64,000 bases of DNA from Bacteroidetes bacterium QH_10_64_37 (GTDB lineage: Bacteria; Bacteroidota; Rhodothermia; Rhodothermales; Salinibacteraceae): NCBI GenBank assembly GCA_003023105.1, contig PXSZ01000044.1:1-64000 (forward strand). Reading direction: 5' to 3'. Below the pieces are notes generated by a model. The model was given only the letters and a program-made list of their open reading frames with translations. It ran no database searches and was not told where the DNA came from. Numbering within the stretch: position 1 is the stretch's first letter; the number at the start of each line of letters is the position of its first letter. A program made the position numbers and the translations under genes. Positions 45,494 to 54,354 of the stretch are shown here, piece by piece.

Positions 45494-46035
45494 CCGAACA
45501 GGAACTGCACCACGTACACCGACGCCAGGAACCCAACTAGGTCGGCAAACAGCCCGGCGGGCACGGCGTGGCGAGTGTCGCGGATGTTGACGGCGCCGAA
45601 GTAGACCGCGACCACGTAGAAGGTCGTCTCCGTGGAACCGAACATGGTCGCGGCCATCTTTACCACCAGCGAGTCCTCGCCGTACTGGTTGATCATGTCG
45701 GCCACGAGGCCGGCGGAGCCGGAGCCCGTGAGGGGGCGCACGATGCCCATCGGCAGCACCTCGGCCGGCACGCCGATCATGCTTAGCACCGGATCGAGGG
45801 CGTTCACCAGGAACTCCATGGCTCCGGACGCCCGAAACATGCCGATGGCAAACAGGATGGCGATGAGGTAGGGAATGATGGTCACGGCCACGTCGAACCC
45901 CTCTTTGGCGCCCTCCACGAACACCTCGTAGACGCGGACGCCTTTGATGAGGCCGTAGAGCGGAAAGCCGACGATGAGGGTAGGGAGCACGAAGGCCGAC
46001 AGGACGCTGACGACCGAGCGAATGGTTTCGATCAT
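45490..46035 (-). CDS. SpmB-like nucleoside-recognition-domain membrane protein
   Basis: A 181-residue protein with about five membrane segments and the conserved Gate/nucleoside-recognition core (GSGSAGLVADMINQYGEDS and MFGSTETTFYVVAVYFGAV). In spore formers SpmB and SpmA act in spore-core dehydration; in other bacteria the pair is of unknown role, probably transport. This organism's relatives do not sporulate. The SpmA-like partner is encoded 91 bp upstream on the same strand. Confidence 0.85.
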   Translation of the reverse strand: MIETIRSVVSVLSAFVLPTLIVGFPLYGLIKGVRVYEVFVEGAKEGFDVAVTIIPYLIAILFAIGMFRASGAMEFLVNALDPVLSMIGVPAEVLPMGIVRPLTGSGSAGLVADMINQYGEDSLVVKMAATMFGSTETTFYVVAVYFGAVNIRDTRHAVPAGLFADLVGFLASVYVVQFLFG

Positions 46036-46126
46036 GGTGGAGGGTGCGGTTGAGGAGAGATAGAGGCGTTCCGGCGGGAGGCCTCTACGGCAAACTGGAT
46101 GGTGTTCGTGATCAGAGATCCCGGCA

Positions 46127-47146
46127 TCATGAATCAGATTCCGTATCAGCGGGGTCGTCCGTCTCAGCGTCCGCGTTGCGGTGCGGGGAGGATTTCCGGA
46201 AATAGGGCACGCGGTGCAGGGCCAGCGTGCCGAGGATGCCGGCGATGGTGGAGCAAAGCGTCGCCAGCATGATGGAGAAGAAGAGCTGATTGATCTGCAG
46301 CCCCATGATGGCCACCAGGAGCGACGGCGGGACGAGCTGCACGCTCGACGTGTTCAGGGCGAGCAGCATCACCATGTCGTCGGTGGCCGTGTTGTCCTCG
46401 GGGTTGAGGCTCTGCAGATCCTCCATCGCCTTGATGCCGAGCGGCGTGGCGGCGTTGCCCAGTCCAAACACGTTCGCCAGGAGGTTAAGCGTGATGTTGG
46501 CGAGGGCCGGATGGTCGTCCGGCACGTTGGGGAAGAGGGGGCTCAGGATAGGCTGCACCACGCCCGTCAGGGCCTGGATGAGGCCCGCCTCTTCGCCGAT
46601 CTTGACGAGGCCCAGCATGAGCCCGAGGATGCCGATCAGGCTCAGGGCGAGGGAGGCGGCGGTCTCGGCAAAGTCGAGGGCCGCCTGGGCGATGTCGCGG
46701 AGCTTGCGGAAGCGCACCGGCTCGAACTGGAGGGCCGTCTCCAGCTGCGCGGTGCCCGCCCCTACCCCCGGGGCAGAGGTGAGGGTGCCCCGCAGGGCCG
46801 GGTTGTCGTCGGTGCCGTGGAACGACTGGATGGTGGCCAGGGGCTCGGGAAAGCCGGCGTCGGGGTCGAACTCGACCTTCCGCCCCTCCTGCGTCTGCAC
46901 CAGCGTGCCGGAATACGACGAGTCCGGCGCCGCGTCCGTCCCGTACAGCTCCTGGTACGTCGTAGTGTCGATCCGAATCTCAACCGGCTGGCGCCGCGCA
47001 TCTGGCTTGTAGCCCTCGGGAAACTCGAGGGCCACCGGGAGGGCCTTGTCGTTTCGGAACCGGTTTTGCACCAGCTCCTGGGTGTCCACGGTGAGGGCGA
47101 AGAGCAAGCTCCCGATGATGAGCCCGCTCCAGATGTAGTTCAGCAT
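46127..47146 (-). CDS. SpmA-like nucleoside-recognition-domain membrane protein with extra N-terminal insert
   Basis: A 339-residue protein. An N-terminal helix (residues 5-20) is followed by about 130 hydrophilic residues (25-155) not found in classical SpmA (about 200 residues), then the membrane core with FGLGNAATPLGIKAM, MLLALNTSSVQLVPPSLL and SIMLATLCSTIAGILG. The C-terminal tail is acidic. The insert probably faces outside and contains several beta-like strands. The pairing with the SpmB-like gene suggests a two-protein membrane complex. Function unknown. Confidence 0.85.
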   Translation of the reverse strand: MLNYIWSGLIIGSLLFALTVDTQELVQNRFRNDKALPVALEFPEGYKPDARRQPVEIRIDTTTYQELYGTDAAPDSSYSGTLVQTQEGRKVEFDPDAGFPEPLATIQSFHGTDDNPALRGTLTSAPGVGAGTAQLETALQFEPVRFRKLRDIAQAALDFAETAASLALSLIGILGLMLGLVKIGEEAGLIQALTGVVQPILSPLFPNVPDDHPALANITLNLLANVFGLGNAATPLGIKAMEDLQSLNPEDNTATDDMVMLLALNTSSVQLVPPSLLVAIMGLQINQLFFSIMLATLCSTIAGILGTLALHRVPYFRKSSPHRNADAETDDPADTESDS

Positions 47147-47254
47147 GGCAATCCGGGGTCACTTCACAGAACGAAGCGCTCCACATCATACAGACTACCG
47201 GTGGAAAGAAAAAAGGGCGACCGCCGGACGCCCGATTGCGGTTTTGCAGACTGA

Positions 47255-48613
47255 GTGCCACTTTCCCTGTACGGCGTCTCCCCACCCACTCGCGACCTCA
47301 CTGTGTTTCGTGCTCTCCGGCAGACGTTGCGGCAGTTCTTTGGGGAGGTCCCGGACCGTTCGGTTCCCGGCATTCTCCTTTCGGGCGGCGGGGCGCGCTC
47401 GGCCTACCAGGCCGGGGTGATCCGCTACATCGCGGAGGCCTTTCCCAAGGCCTACTTTCCGATCCAGACCGGGGTGTCGGCCGGGGCCATCAATGCCGCC
47501 CACCTGGGCAACCACACGGGCACCTTCAGAGAGGCCGCCCAGCACGTGGTGGACGCTTGGACGGGTCGCGAGCTCGACGACATCGTTGAGGTGGAGTCGG
47601 GCCTCGGCCTGCTCTGGGACCTGTTCTGGGACGCGAGGGCGCCGGCGCCGGAGGACCCCACCTCGGCCAACGTGCGATCTACGCACGGCCTCCTGGACAC
47701 CACGCCGCTCTGGGACACGCTCCGCACCCATCTCGACGAACCGGACGGGACGCTCTCGGGCGTGCGCCCCAATCTGGCCGACGGCCGCCTGCAGGCCCTG
47801 GCCGTGGTGACCACCGACTATGCCACGGGACAAACGGTGACCTGGGTGCAGGGCCAGGACTTCGATGCGTGGGAACGATCCGACCGGATCGGGAAACGCA
47901 CGCAGCTCACTGTCGACCACGTGATGGCCTCCACGGCGCTGCCGCTCATCTTTCCCGCCGTGCGCATCGGCAACTCGTGGTACGGGGACGGGGGCATCCG
48001 CCTCTCCGCGCCCCTCGCGCCGGCCGTCCACCTCGGGGCCGACAAGATTCTCGCCATCTCCACCCAGTATTCGCGCAGCCGGGCGGAGAGCGATGAGATT
48101 GTCCTGGAGGGGTATCCGCCCACGGCCCAGATCGCGGGGGTGCTCCTGAACTCCATCTTCCTGGACTCGCTGCCGCAGGACGCCCACACCATGCACCGCA
48201 TCAACACGCTCCTCGACGAACTGCCGTCTCGGAAGCGGCACGGCATGCGACCCCTGGAGCTGCTTCAGATTCGGCCGTCGGTGGACCTGGACGCCCTTGC
48301 GCACGACTTCAAAGACCAGGTGCCGGGCCCGATTCAGATGCTCACGAGTGGACTGGGCACCCGCAAGCGGGAGAGCCCCGACTGGCTGAGCGTGTTGCTC
48401 TTCCACCCCGGCTACATCGAGCGGCTGCTCGAAATCGGCTACGACGACGCGCAGCAGAAGCACGATCGCCTGGAGTCCTTCCTGGCCGATACGGCGGCCG
48501 ACAGTGCCGATCCGCCGGGCCTACGGCGCTGCCAACCGGCGACGCCCCCCGACGAGCGGGTCGGCTCCTCGTCTGTCGAGAGGGACCCTGCGCCGGACGA
48601 GACCGACGCGTAA
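47255..48613 (+). CDS. Patatin-like phospholipase (RssA/NTE-type)
   Basis: A 452-residue serine hydrolase with a Ser-Asp dyad. The oxyanion motif is LLSGGGARSAYQ, the nucleophile elbow GVSAG has Ser75, and the dyad Asp is in WYGDGGIR. Family members cleave acyl esters of phospholipids at the membrane. The C-terminal 45 residues are polar and variable. The first start codon is GTG at 47255; a second GTG at 47303 would give 436 residues and is equally possible. It is divergent from the SpmA-like gene. Confidence 0.88.
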   Translation: MPLSLYGVSPPTRDLTVFRALRQTLRQFFGEVPDRSVPGILLSGGGARSAYQAGVIRYIAEAFPKAYFPIQTGVSAGAINAAHLGNHTGTFREAAQHVVDAWTGRELDDIVEVESGLGLLWDLFWDARAPAPEDPTSANVRSTHGLLDTTPLWDTLRTHLDEPDGTLSGVRPNLADGRLQALAVVTTDYATGQTVTWVQGQDFDAWERSDRIGKRTQLTVDHVMASTALPLIFPAVRIGNSWYGDGGIRLSAPLAPAVHLGADKILAISTQYSRSRAESDEIVLEGYPPTAQIAGVLLNSIFLDSLPQDAHTMHRINTLLDELPSRKRHGMRPLELLQIRPSVDLDALAHDFKDQVPGPIQMLTSGLGTRKRESPDWLSVLLFHPGYIERLLEIGYDDAQQKHDRLESFLADTAADSADPPGLRRCQPATPPDERVGSSSVERDPAPDETDA

Positions 48614-48731
48614 AGTACATGGGAGAAGGGGCGCGTGGGAGCGCGGGCACACTGAGTTGTCTGCCGTTGCAGAACGGCGAGATCAGGTCGCACTCGTCAG
48701 CCCAGACGCTCTGGCAAAAAAAGACCTGCAG

Positions 48732-48750
48732 AGACTTCGGAAGTCTTTTC
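48732..48750. terminator. Weak hairpin between convergent genes
   Basis: AGACTT and AAGTCT flank a three-base loop and are followed by TTTTC on the plus strand. It lies between the ends of the patatin and BrkB genes. The stem is only 6 bp, so confidence is low. Confidence 0.4.
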
Positions 48751-48814
48751 GCCGTAGTGCAGTCCGATCCTTGAGAACTGGTACCACTGCTGTGTTGGAG
48801 CCCGAGGCTCCCAA

Positions 48815-49789
48815 TCACCGTCGGAAGAATTGGGCCAGGGCAATTCCGAGCGCAACCCATCCGAGACGGTGACGCCACGATGAGGACCGGGTCTGCGGCT
48901 CGGTGACCGGCGGTGCCGACGGGGACGGCTCGGGGGAGGCCGGGGCTGCCGCGACGGCGGGCGATGCCTCCCGGCGGGCGTATACGGTCGTCCATTCGGC
49001 CCCGAGGAAGAAGATTTGGGCCGAGTAGTAGATCCACAGCAGGAATGTCACGAGGGCACCGGCTGACCCGTACGAAGACGTAACGGAGGCGTGGCCCAGG
49101 TACCATCCGAGCGCCCAGGTGCCCAGCGTGGCGAGCGTCGCCGCGATGAGGGCGCCGAACCACACGTCGGTCCACCGCACCGGAGCGTCAGGGAGGGTGC
49201 GGTACAGCGTCGCGAAAAGAAGCATGAGGAGGGCCAGGGAGACGAGTCGCTCCCCTACGCTGAGCAGCACCGGAGCCGTGAACCAGTCCGCCAGCCCGGC
49301 GATGAGGGAACTGAGCAGGAGGCTCGCGACCATGATGGCCCCGGCCCCAATTACGAGCAGGAGCGAGAGCCCCCGGCTCCACAGAACTCCCATCACGCCT
49401 GAGTACTGCGGCGTGGCTCCCCAAATGGTATTCAACGCGTCCTGCAAGCGCGCGAACAGCGCCGTGGCCCCGATCACCAGCACGAGGCTGCTCAGGATTG
49501 TGGCCCAGACGCCCGCAGTCGGCTCGGCGACCGCTCCTTCCAACATGCTTTCCAGCAGGGCGGCCCCATCGGCGCCCAGGGTGTTTCCGGCCAGGGTCAT
49601 CAGCTCCTCCTGCGCGGCGTCGGACTTTCGGCCGTACACCAGCCCGGCCACGGCGAGGACCAGCACGATCAGCGGAGCCAGCGAAAAGGTCGCGTAGTAG
49701 GCGAGGGCAGCGGCCAGGCGCTCTCCGTGGTCGGTGGTGTAGGCCTGATAGGTGTCCAGGGCCAGTTGCTTTACTTCGGACAATGACAT
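48815..49789 (-). CDS. YihY/BrkB-family inner-membrane protein
   Basis: A 324-residue protein with six membrane segments. The YihY/BrkB family pattern is clear: RLAAALAYYATFSLAPLIVLVLA near the N-terminus, then a long segment with LQDALNTIWG, and the C-terminal YGSAGALVTFLLWIYYSAQIFFLGAEWT. The last 60 residues are Pro/Ala-rich and polar. The family was long annotated as RNase BN by mistake; its real function is unknown, with proposed roles in transport or serum resistance. Confidence 0.92.
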   Translation of the reverse strand: MSLSEVKQLALDTYQAYTTDHGERLAAALAYYATFSLAPLIVLVLAVAGLVYGRKSDAAQEELMTLAGNTLGADGAALLESMLEGAVAEPTAGVWATILSSLVLVIGATALFARLQDALNTIWGATPQYSGVMGVLWSRGLSLLLVIGAGAIMVASLLLSSLIAGLADWFTAPVLLSVGERLVSLALLMLLFATLYRTLPDAPVRWTDVWFGALIAATLATLGTWALGWYLGHASVTSSYGSAGALVTFLLWIYYSAQIFFLGAEWTTVYARREASPAVAAAPASPEPSPSAPPVTEPQTRSSSWRHRLGWVALGIALAQFFRR

Positions 49790-50096
49790 TTCAAAAGATC
49801 GGGGCCGGTCATGAGAGGAGGGGCTCTGTGAGGTTGAATCCCAAACCGGAGAGGGAGTTCTTCATCACGGCCTGAGATTTACTCTTCCCAATGGTGTTCG
49901 GGACACGTTCCCCCGTGCTCCCTTCCCTCACTTGCGTTGCCCAACCGCCCACACCGTCGGCGCGCTCGTTAAAAACGTTTGCACGGTTCACTACAGAGTT
50001 GATGTGACCGCACAAGAGAGTGGACGTTATACCACCGGGGACCGATGTGTCTACCCGGTGTGTTCCGCCACTGCAAAATCAATCCGCCGGTGTCAC
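49790..50096. other. Intergenic region between BrkB and comM genes
   Basis: No gene supported; an in-frame extension of comM covers part of it but is not conserved in style. A short Cys-containing frame and the inverted motif around ccggggaccg / ctacccggtg have no known match. No clear promoter pair is visible. Confidence 0.5.
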
Positions 50097-51647
50097 ATGC
50101 TGAGTCAAGTCTGGAGTAGTACCACGCACGGGGTGGAGGCCCTGCCCGTCGAGCTCGAAACAAACGTCGCTTCCGGCATGCGAGGCCTCTCCGTGGTGGG
50201 TCTCCCGCGGGCAGCGGTGCGCGAGAGCTTCGACCGGGTTCGCGCCGCCCTCGAAAACAACGGCATCCCCGTGGAGTGGGGTCGCATCACCATCAACCTC
50301 GCCCCGGCCGACGTGCCGAAGGAGAGCGCGGCGTTCGACCTGCCGATGGCGGTGGGATGGGTGGCGGCCAGCAGCGATTCGCTCAACGGCACTGTGCTGG
50401 ACCACTACTGGCTGACGGGCGAGCTGGCCCTGGACGGCACGGTGCGGCCCGTCAACGGTGTGCTGCCAATGGCCATGAAGGCGCGGGAGGAGGGCTACGA
50501 GGGCGTCCTGGTGCCCGCCGAGAATGCCGCCGAGGCCGCCGTGGTGGACAACCTCACGGTCTTCCCGGTGGAGACGATCACCGAGGCCTTCGAGGTTCTA
50601 CGGGATCCGCACGGCTCGGAGGCTCCGGCGCCCTACACGAACGACCTCGACGCCATCTTCAACGACGCCCGCCGGTACCGGCGCGACCTGAGCGACGTGC
50701 GGGGACAGGAGAACGTGAAGCGCGCCCTCGAAGTGGCGGCCGCCGGGGGGCACAACGCGCTCATGGTGGGGCCGCCCGGCTCCGGCAAAACCATGCTGGC
50801 GCGCCGGCTGCCCACCATTTTGCCGCCGCTGACCACCGACGAGGCGCTCGAAACGACGAAGATTCACTCCGTCAGCGGCGAGCTGCAGTCCGACCACGGC
50901 ATCCTCGCCACCCGCCCCTTCCGGGCGCCGCACCACACCATCTCCGATGCGGGCCTGTGTGGAGGCGGCGCCCACCCGTCGCCCGGCGAGATCTCCCTCG
51001 CGCACAATGGCGTCCTCTTCCTCGACGAGCTGCCCGAGTTTCAGCGGCGGGGGCTGGAGGTGCTCCGCCAGCCGATGGAGGAGGGCCGCATCACCATCAG
51101 CCGCGCGGAGACGACCGTCACCTATCCGGCCCGCTTCATGCTCATTGCTTCGATGAACCCGTGTCCGTGCGGCCACCTCAACGACCCGAATCAGGAGTGC
51201 GTCTGCACCCCCGCGCAGGTGCAGCGCTACCTCGGCAAGATCAGCGGTCCGCTCATGGACCGGATCGACCTGCACGTGGAGGTGGCGCCGGTGGACTTCG
51301 ACGAGATGAGCGCCGACCGGACCGGCGAGTCCTCCGCCACGGTGCGACAGCGCGTGGTGCAGGCGCGGGAGCAGCAGTCGAGCCGATTCGAGGGCACGAC
51401 AACCCTCTACAGCAACGCCCAGATGGACGCGCAGCTTGTGCAGGAGCACTGCGATCTCGACGAGGCGGGGACCAACCTGCTTCGCACGGCCTCGGATCGC
51501 CTCGGTCTCAGCGCCCGCGGGTACACCCGCATCCTCAAGGTGGCGCGCACGGTGGCGGACCTGGAGCAGTCGGCCCGCATCCGGCCGGAGCACGTGTCGG
51601 AGGCCATCCAGTACCGCTCGCTGGACCGGGACTGGTGGAACGGGTGA
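50097..51647 (+). CDS. comM: YifB/ComM-family Mg chelatase-like AAA+ ATPase
   Basis: A 516-residue helicase-like AAA+ protein. The N-terminal Lon-like fold domain (residues 1-180) has VEALPVELETNV and the GLPRAAVRES motif. The motor holds Walker A GPPGSGKT at 225-232, RPFRAPHHTISDAGLCGGG and FLDELPEFQR (Walker B). A four-cysteine segment (CPCGHLNDPNQECVC) is typical of the family and may bind zinc. ComM promotes branch migration during natural transformation in Haemophilus and Vibrio. The ATG at 50097 begins the conserved MLSQVWSSTTHGVE. Confidence 0.92.
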   Translation: MLSQVWSSTTHGVEALPVELETNVASGMRGLSVVGLPRAAVRESFDRVRAALENNGIPVEWGRITINLAPADVPKESAAFDLPMAVGWVAASSDSLNGTVLDHYWLTGELALDGTVRPVNGVLPMAMKAREEGYEGVLVPAENAAEAAVVDNLTVFPVETITEAFEVLRDPHGSEAPAPYTNDLDAIFNDARRYRRDLSDVRGQENVKRALEVAAAGGHNALMVGPPGSGKTMLARRLPTILPPLTTDEALETTKIHSVSGELQSDHGILATRPFRAPHHTISDAGLCGGGAHPSPGEISLAHNGVLFLDELPEFQRRGLEVLRQPMEEGRITISRAETTVTYPARFMLIASMNPCPCGHLNDPNQECVCTPAQVQRYLGKISGPLMDRIDLHVEVAPVDFDEMSADRTGESSATVRQRVVQAREQQSSRFEGTTTLYSNAQMDAQLVQEHCDLDEAGTNLLRTASDRLGLSARGYTRILKVARTVADLEQSARIRPEHVSEAIQYRSLDRDWWNG

Positions 51648-51679
51648 GCCACTCGTTTGGGGACACGAAGTGAGCTTTG

Positions 51680-51744
51680 TTTCGTTGCGTCATCCGTTGT
51701 CCGCGTCCCCGCGTCGGGTCGAACGAAGAACGCAAAAGGTCAAA
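51680..51744. repeat. Dispersed heptad repeat, TCGTTGC/GCGTCCC family (copy 2)
   Basis: Units tcgttgc, gtcatcc, gttgtcc, gcgtccc, cgcgtcg, ggtcgaa, cgaagaa, cgcaaaa in register. It is homologous to 21182-21255. It lies between the convergent comM and exbD-like genes. Confidence 0.8.
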
Positions 51745-51755
51745 ATTTGGATTAT

Positions 51756-52163
51756 CTACGGTGTTCTCCCGGCCCGTTCCGTCGCCACCAGGACCCGCAT
51801 GTTCAGCGCCTGGGCCGCCGAGGCCACTGCCGCGAACTGGCCAATGTTGGCTTCCTGGTCCGCCCTCAAAATCAGAAACTGCTGCTCCGTGCGGATCGAC
51901 CGGAGCTCACTCACCAGGCGCGCCTTCGGTACTGGCGACCCGGCCACGTAGTAACTACCGTCCTTCGTGAGGGACACCGTAATTGATTGCTCAGAGACGG
52001 GCGACGAGCTGTCTACCTGCGGCAGGTTCACCTGAATCCCCATCTGGGGGATGAAGCTCGAGGTGAGCAGGAAGAAGATGAGCAGCAGGAGCACGACGTC
52101 CGTCATGCCCGCGAGGCTGAAGGTGGTCATCGGCTCGCGGGACGGGGAGAAATCAAGCGGCAT
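51756..52163 (-). CDS. ExbD/TolR-family biopolymer transport protein
   Basis: A 135-residue inner-membrane protein with one helix (about residues 18-36). The proton-path Asp is in MTDVVLLLLIFFLLT, the diagnostic TM of ExbD/TolR. The periplasmic domain has VNLPQVDSS and the usual alternating strand/helix ILRADQEANIGQFAAV. It partners the ExbB/TolQ protein encoded 179 bp upstream to use the proton gradient. The ATG at 52161-52163 is used; the much longer open frame to 53135 is a shadow of exbB. Confidence 0.92.
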   Translation of the reverse strand: MPLDFSPSREPMTTFSLAGMTDVVLLLLIFFLLTSSFIPQMGIQVNLPQVDSSSPVSEQSITVSLTKDGSYYVAGSPVPKARLVSELRSIRTEQQFLILRADQEANIGQFAAVASAAQALNMRVLVATERAGRTP

Positions 52164-52342
52164 GGCGGGCAAGGCGATCGTATTTGCAGGCGCAAATCGA
52201 CGGGAAGAGGGGTTCCTCTTGCGTATTGATTCGTTCAGGAACGAAAGGGCAAGAGGGCGCGGGGGAGAGTGGGGGACTCCCACTCTGCCAGCGGCGCGTG
52301 TGAATGGCCAAAAATGAAACAATCGCCCTTGGCGGGCCGGAA

Positions 52343-53083
52343 TTATGAGGGCAACTGTTCGGATCGTTCGGTCGGCACCGGTTCCTGCAAGAGGTCGATG
52401 AAGTCGGTGGCCGAGCGCTCCATGTCGTTCGAGAGGCGCCGGATGCGGCCAATCAGGAAGTTGTACGCGAACAGCGCCAGGATGCCCACGAGGAGCCCCG
52501 TCGCGGTGGTGATGAGGGCCTCCCAGATGCCCCCGGCCAGCACGGAGGGGTTGACGTTGCCCTGCAGGTCCTGGATCTGCTGAAACGCCTTGATCATGCC
52601 CACCACCGTGCCGAAGAAGCCGAGCATGGGGGCAATGCCGGCGATGCTGGCCAGCAGGTTGGTCCGCTTCTCCAGCTCGAACGACTCGTGCTTGCCGGCG
52701 GCCTGCACGGCGTCCTGAATTTCCGAGATGGGACGCCCCAGCCGTTCGAGTCCTTGTTTCAGGATGCGGGTGATGGGCACGTCTTTCTGCTCGCAGTAGT
52801 GGATGGCAGAGTCCACGTTGCCGTTCCGCACGTACTCCCGCACCCGGTTCGTGATGGCTTCGGGGTCGGAAGCGGCCTGCCGGATCGTGATGAACCGCTC
52901 GACGAAAAGATAGATGGTGAGGATGGAGAGCAGCACCAGGGGAATCATCACCCAGCCTCCCAGCACCAAAATATCGAGCAGAGACGAGCCCTGGCCCGAT
53001 GCAGCTTGGGCGGTGGTGTCGACGGCTGTCGTGTCGACCTGTTGGGGAAGAAGCGTCGCGGCGGTTGCGAGGACAGAAAACAC
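52343..53083 (-). CDS. MotA/TolQ/ExbB-family proton channel protein
   Basis: A 246-residue protein with three membrane segments: about residues 34-57, 138-160 and 180-205. GFFGTVVGMIKAFQ and GIWEALITTATGLLVGILAL are the conserved channel segments. A signal-like N-terminus precedes them. With the ExbD/TolR partner it forms a pentameric motor. It lies 30 bp after the HU-SPOR gene on the same strand. Nearby TPR and SPOR proteins suggest a Tol-like role at division, although a classical ExbBD role with a TonB encoded elsewhere remains possible. Confidence 0.93.
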   Translation of the reverse strand: MFSVLATAATLLPQQVDTTAVDTTAQAASGQGSSLLDILVLGGWVMIPLVLLSILTIYLFVERFITIRQAASDPEAITNRVREYVRNGNVDSAIHYCEQKDVPITRILKQGLERLGRPISEIQDAVQAAGKHESFELEKRTNLLASIAGIAPMLGFFGTVVGMIKAFQQIQDLQGNVNPSVLAGGIWEALITTATGLLVGILALFAYNFLIGRIRRLSNDMERSATDFIDLLQEPVPTERSEQLPS

Positions 53084-53113
53084 AGAGCGGTGCAGGTTCA
53101 GTTCGGGAAAACG

Positions 53114-53989
53114 CTATCGGAGGTGATGGAGCCACGCCCCCGGCGGGAGCCTGGAGGCCTGTTCGTTGAGGGCGCGCTTGGCGGCTTCTGCGGACGCGTA
53201 CCGTCCGACCGCCACGCGGTACCAGGTTCTGTCGTTAGCCGTTCCGGCGATGACCTCCACGGAGTCGAAGCGGCTCTTGTACTCGTCGGCTGCGGCGTCG
53301 GCCGCAGCGCGGGAGGAGCGAGAGGCCACGACGATAATCCAGTTCCGGGATGTAGGCGCGGTGGCCTCTCGATTGTCCTGCGCGCCGCCACTTCCCACTG
53401 AGGCGGTGTCCGGTGGCTGGATGCCGGCCGTGTCCGAGTCAGCAGACTGGTCATCGGCCGTGTCCGAAGCGGCACCGGGGGCCGGGTCTTCGGGCGTCTG
53501 CTCAGACGCCACGGGAGGGCTGTCGCCCGGGCCGAGGGGCAATACGTTCGTCCGGTCGAGCACGAACCATCCCGCACCCAGGACGAAGAGGAGCGCGAGA
53601 ACGAGGCTGATGAGGGTGAATGAATCCACTGTACTGCCTCGGGAGGCCGGCTCGGGCTCGGCGGCGGGTGCGGCTGCCGCCTTCGATGGGTCCTTTTCCA
53701 ACGCCGGTTCGGAGGTTCCCAATGAGGGAGCCTCGGCGGCTTCCGGTACGGAGAGATCTTCGGCGGAGAGGCCCTCGTACTGGTGGTTCACGAGCCGACG
53801 CAGCGAGGGACTGGGTTCAAACGTCAGGGTGCCGCCCTCTTCGCGGAAGGTCCCGAGTTCCGGGAGCCGGACGTTGTCCGACTCGGCCCGTCGCCGGAGC
53901 TCTCGGAGCATGGTCTCCAGCAGCGACTGCGCCTGCTCTTCCGAGATGTCGAGCCGGTCCGCAAGGAGGGGAGTGATAGACACGGACAT
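53114..53989 (-). CDS. HU-like domain fused to transmembrane helix and SPOR domain
   Basis: A 291-residue bitopic protein. Residues 1-75 look like a HU/IHF-like fold (LLADRLDISEEQAQSLLETM, RLPELGTFREEGG and SPSLRRLVN). A membrane helix lies at about 123-144. The outer part has a Pro/Ser/Asp-rich linker (150-210) and ends in a SPOR domain (NWIIVVASRSS, TWYRVAVGRYASAEAAKRAL), which binds denuded peptidoglycan at septa. Such fusions are typical of Bacteroidota and relatives. It sits 22 bp downstream of the small HU-like gene. Confidence 0.88.
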   Translation of the reverse strand: MSVSITPLLADRLDISEEQAQSLLETMLRELRRRAESDNVRLPELGTFREEGGTLTFEPSPSLRRLVNHQYEGLSAEDLSVPEAAEAPSLGTSEPALEKDPSKAAAAPAAEPEPASRGSTVDSFTLISLVLALLFVLGAGWFVLDRTNVLPLGPGDSPPVASEQTPEDPAPGAASDTADDQSADSDTAGIQPPDTASVGSGGAQDNREATAPTSRNWIIVVASRSSRAAADAAADEYKSRFDSVEVIAGTANDRTWYRVAVGRYASAEAAKRALNEQASRLPPGAWLHHLR

Positions 53990-54011
53990 AGGAGTAAGCG
54001 ACAGGTTTGAA

Positions 54012-54215
54012 TTACTCCTGCTCAGGGTCGAAGATCACCTCGTTGCGGGGCGGCGTAAGGCGACGCGTGCCGTCCTCCTCCTCAACCTCGCTCTGGCGAT
54101 GCTCCACGGCAAACGTGCCGAGGGACGGGACCTTGACGGTGTCGCCCGTTTCCAGTCGGTCGCGGACGACGTCGACAAATGCGTCGATCACGTCTTCGGC
54201 CGAGAGCGAACTCAT
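54012..54215 (-). CDS. Short HU-family DNA-binding-like protein
   Basis: A 67-residue protein. The pattern EDVIDAFVDVVRDRLETGD, VKVPSLGTFAVEH and LTPPRNEVIFDPEQE matches the HU/IHF fold, but it is shorter than the usual 90 residues: the long beta-arm that wraps DNA is replaced by an acidic loop (EVEEEDGTRR). DNA binding is therefore uncertain. It lies directly upstream of the gene for a protein carrying a similar domain, so the two may interact or share an origin by duplication. Confidence 0.8.
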   Translation of the reverse strand: MSSLSAEDVIDAFVDVVRDRLETGDTVKVPSLGTFAVEHRQSEVEEEDGTRRLTPPRNEVIFDPEQE

Positions 54216-54354
54216 AATTCGTGGAGGGGGTAGGGAAAAGGAGGCCGGAAAGAGCGTTCCGAGGCGTCGCCTAAAGATACGTTCGCAGGAACCAACATAA
54301 AATGCGGAGCGCCGATCTCACAGGGACTCAACGCTGTCCTCATGTACGGGGCGG

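Noticed and set aside
51756..53135. 459-codon open frame covering exbD and exbB
   Set aside because: Only its last 135 residues look like a protein (ExbD). The rest is a His/Arg-rich shadow of the exbB gene in another frame, typical of GC-rich DNA.
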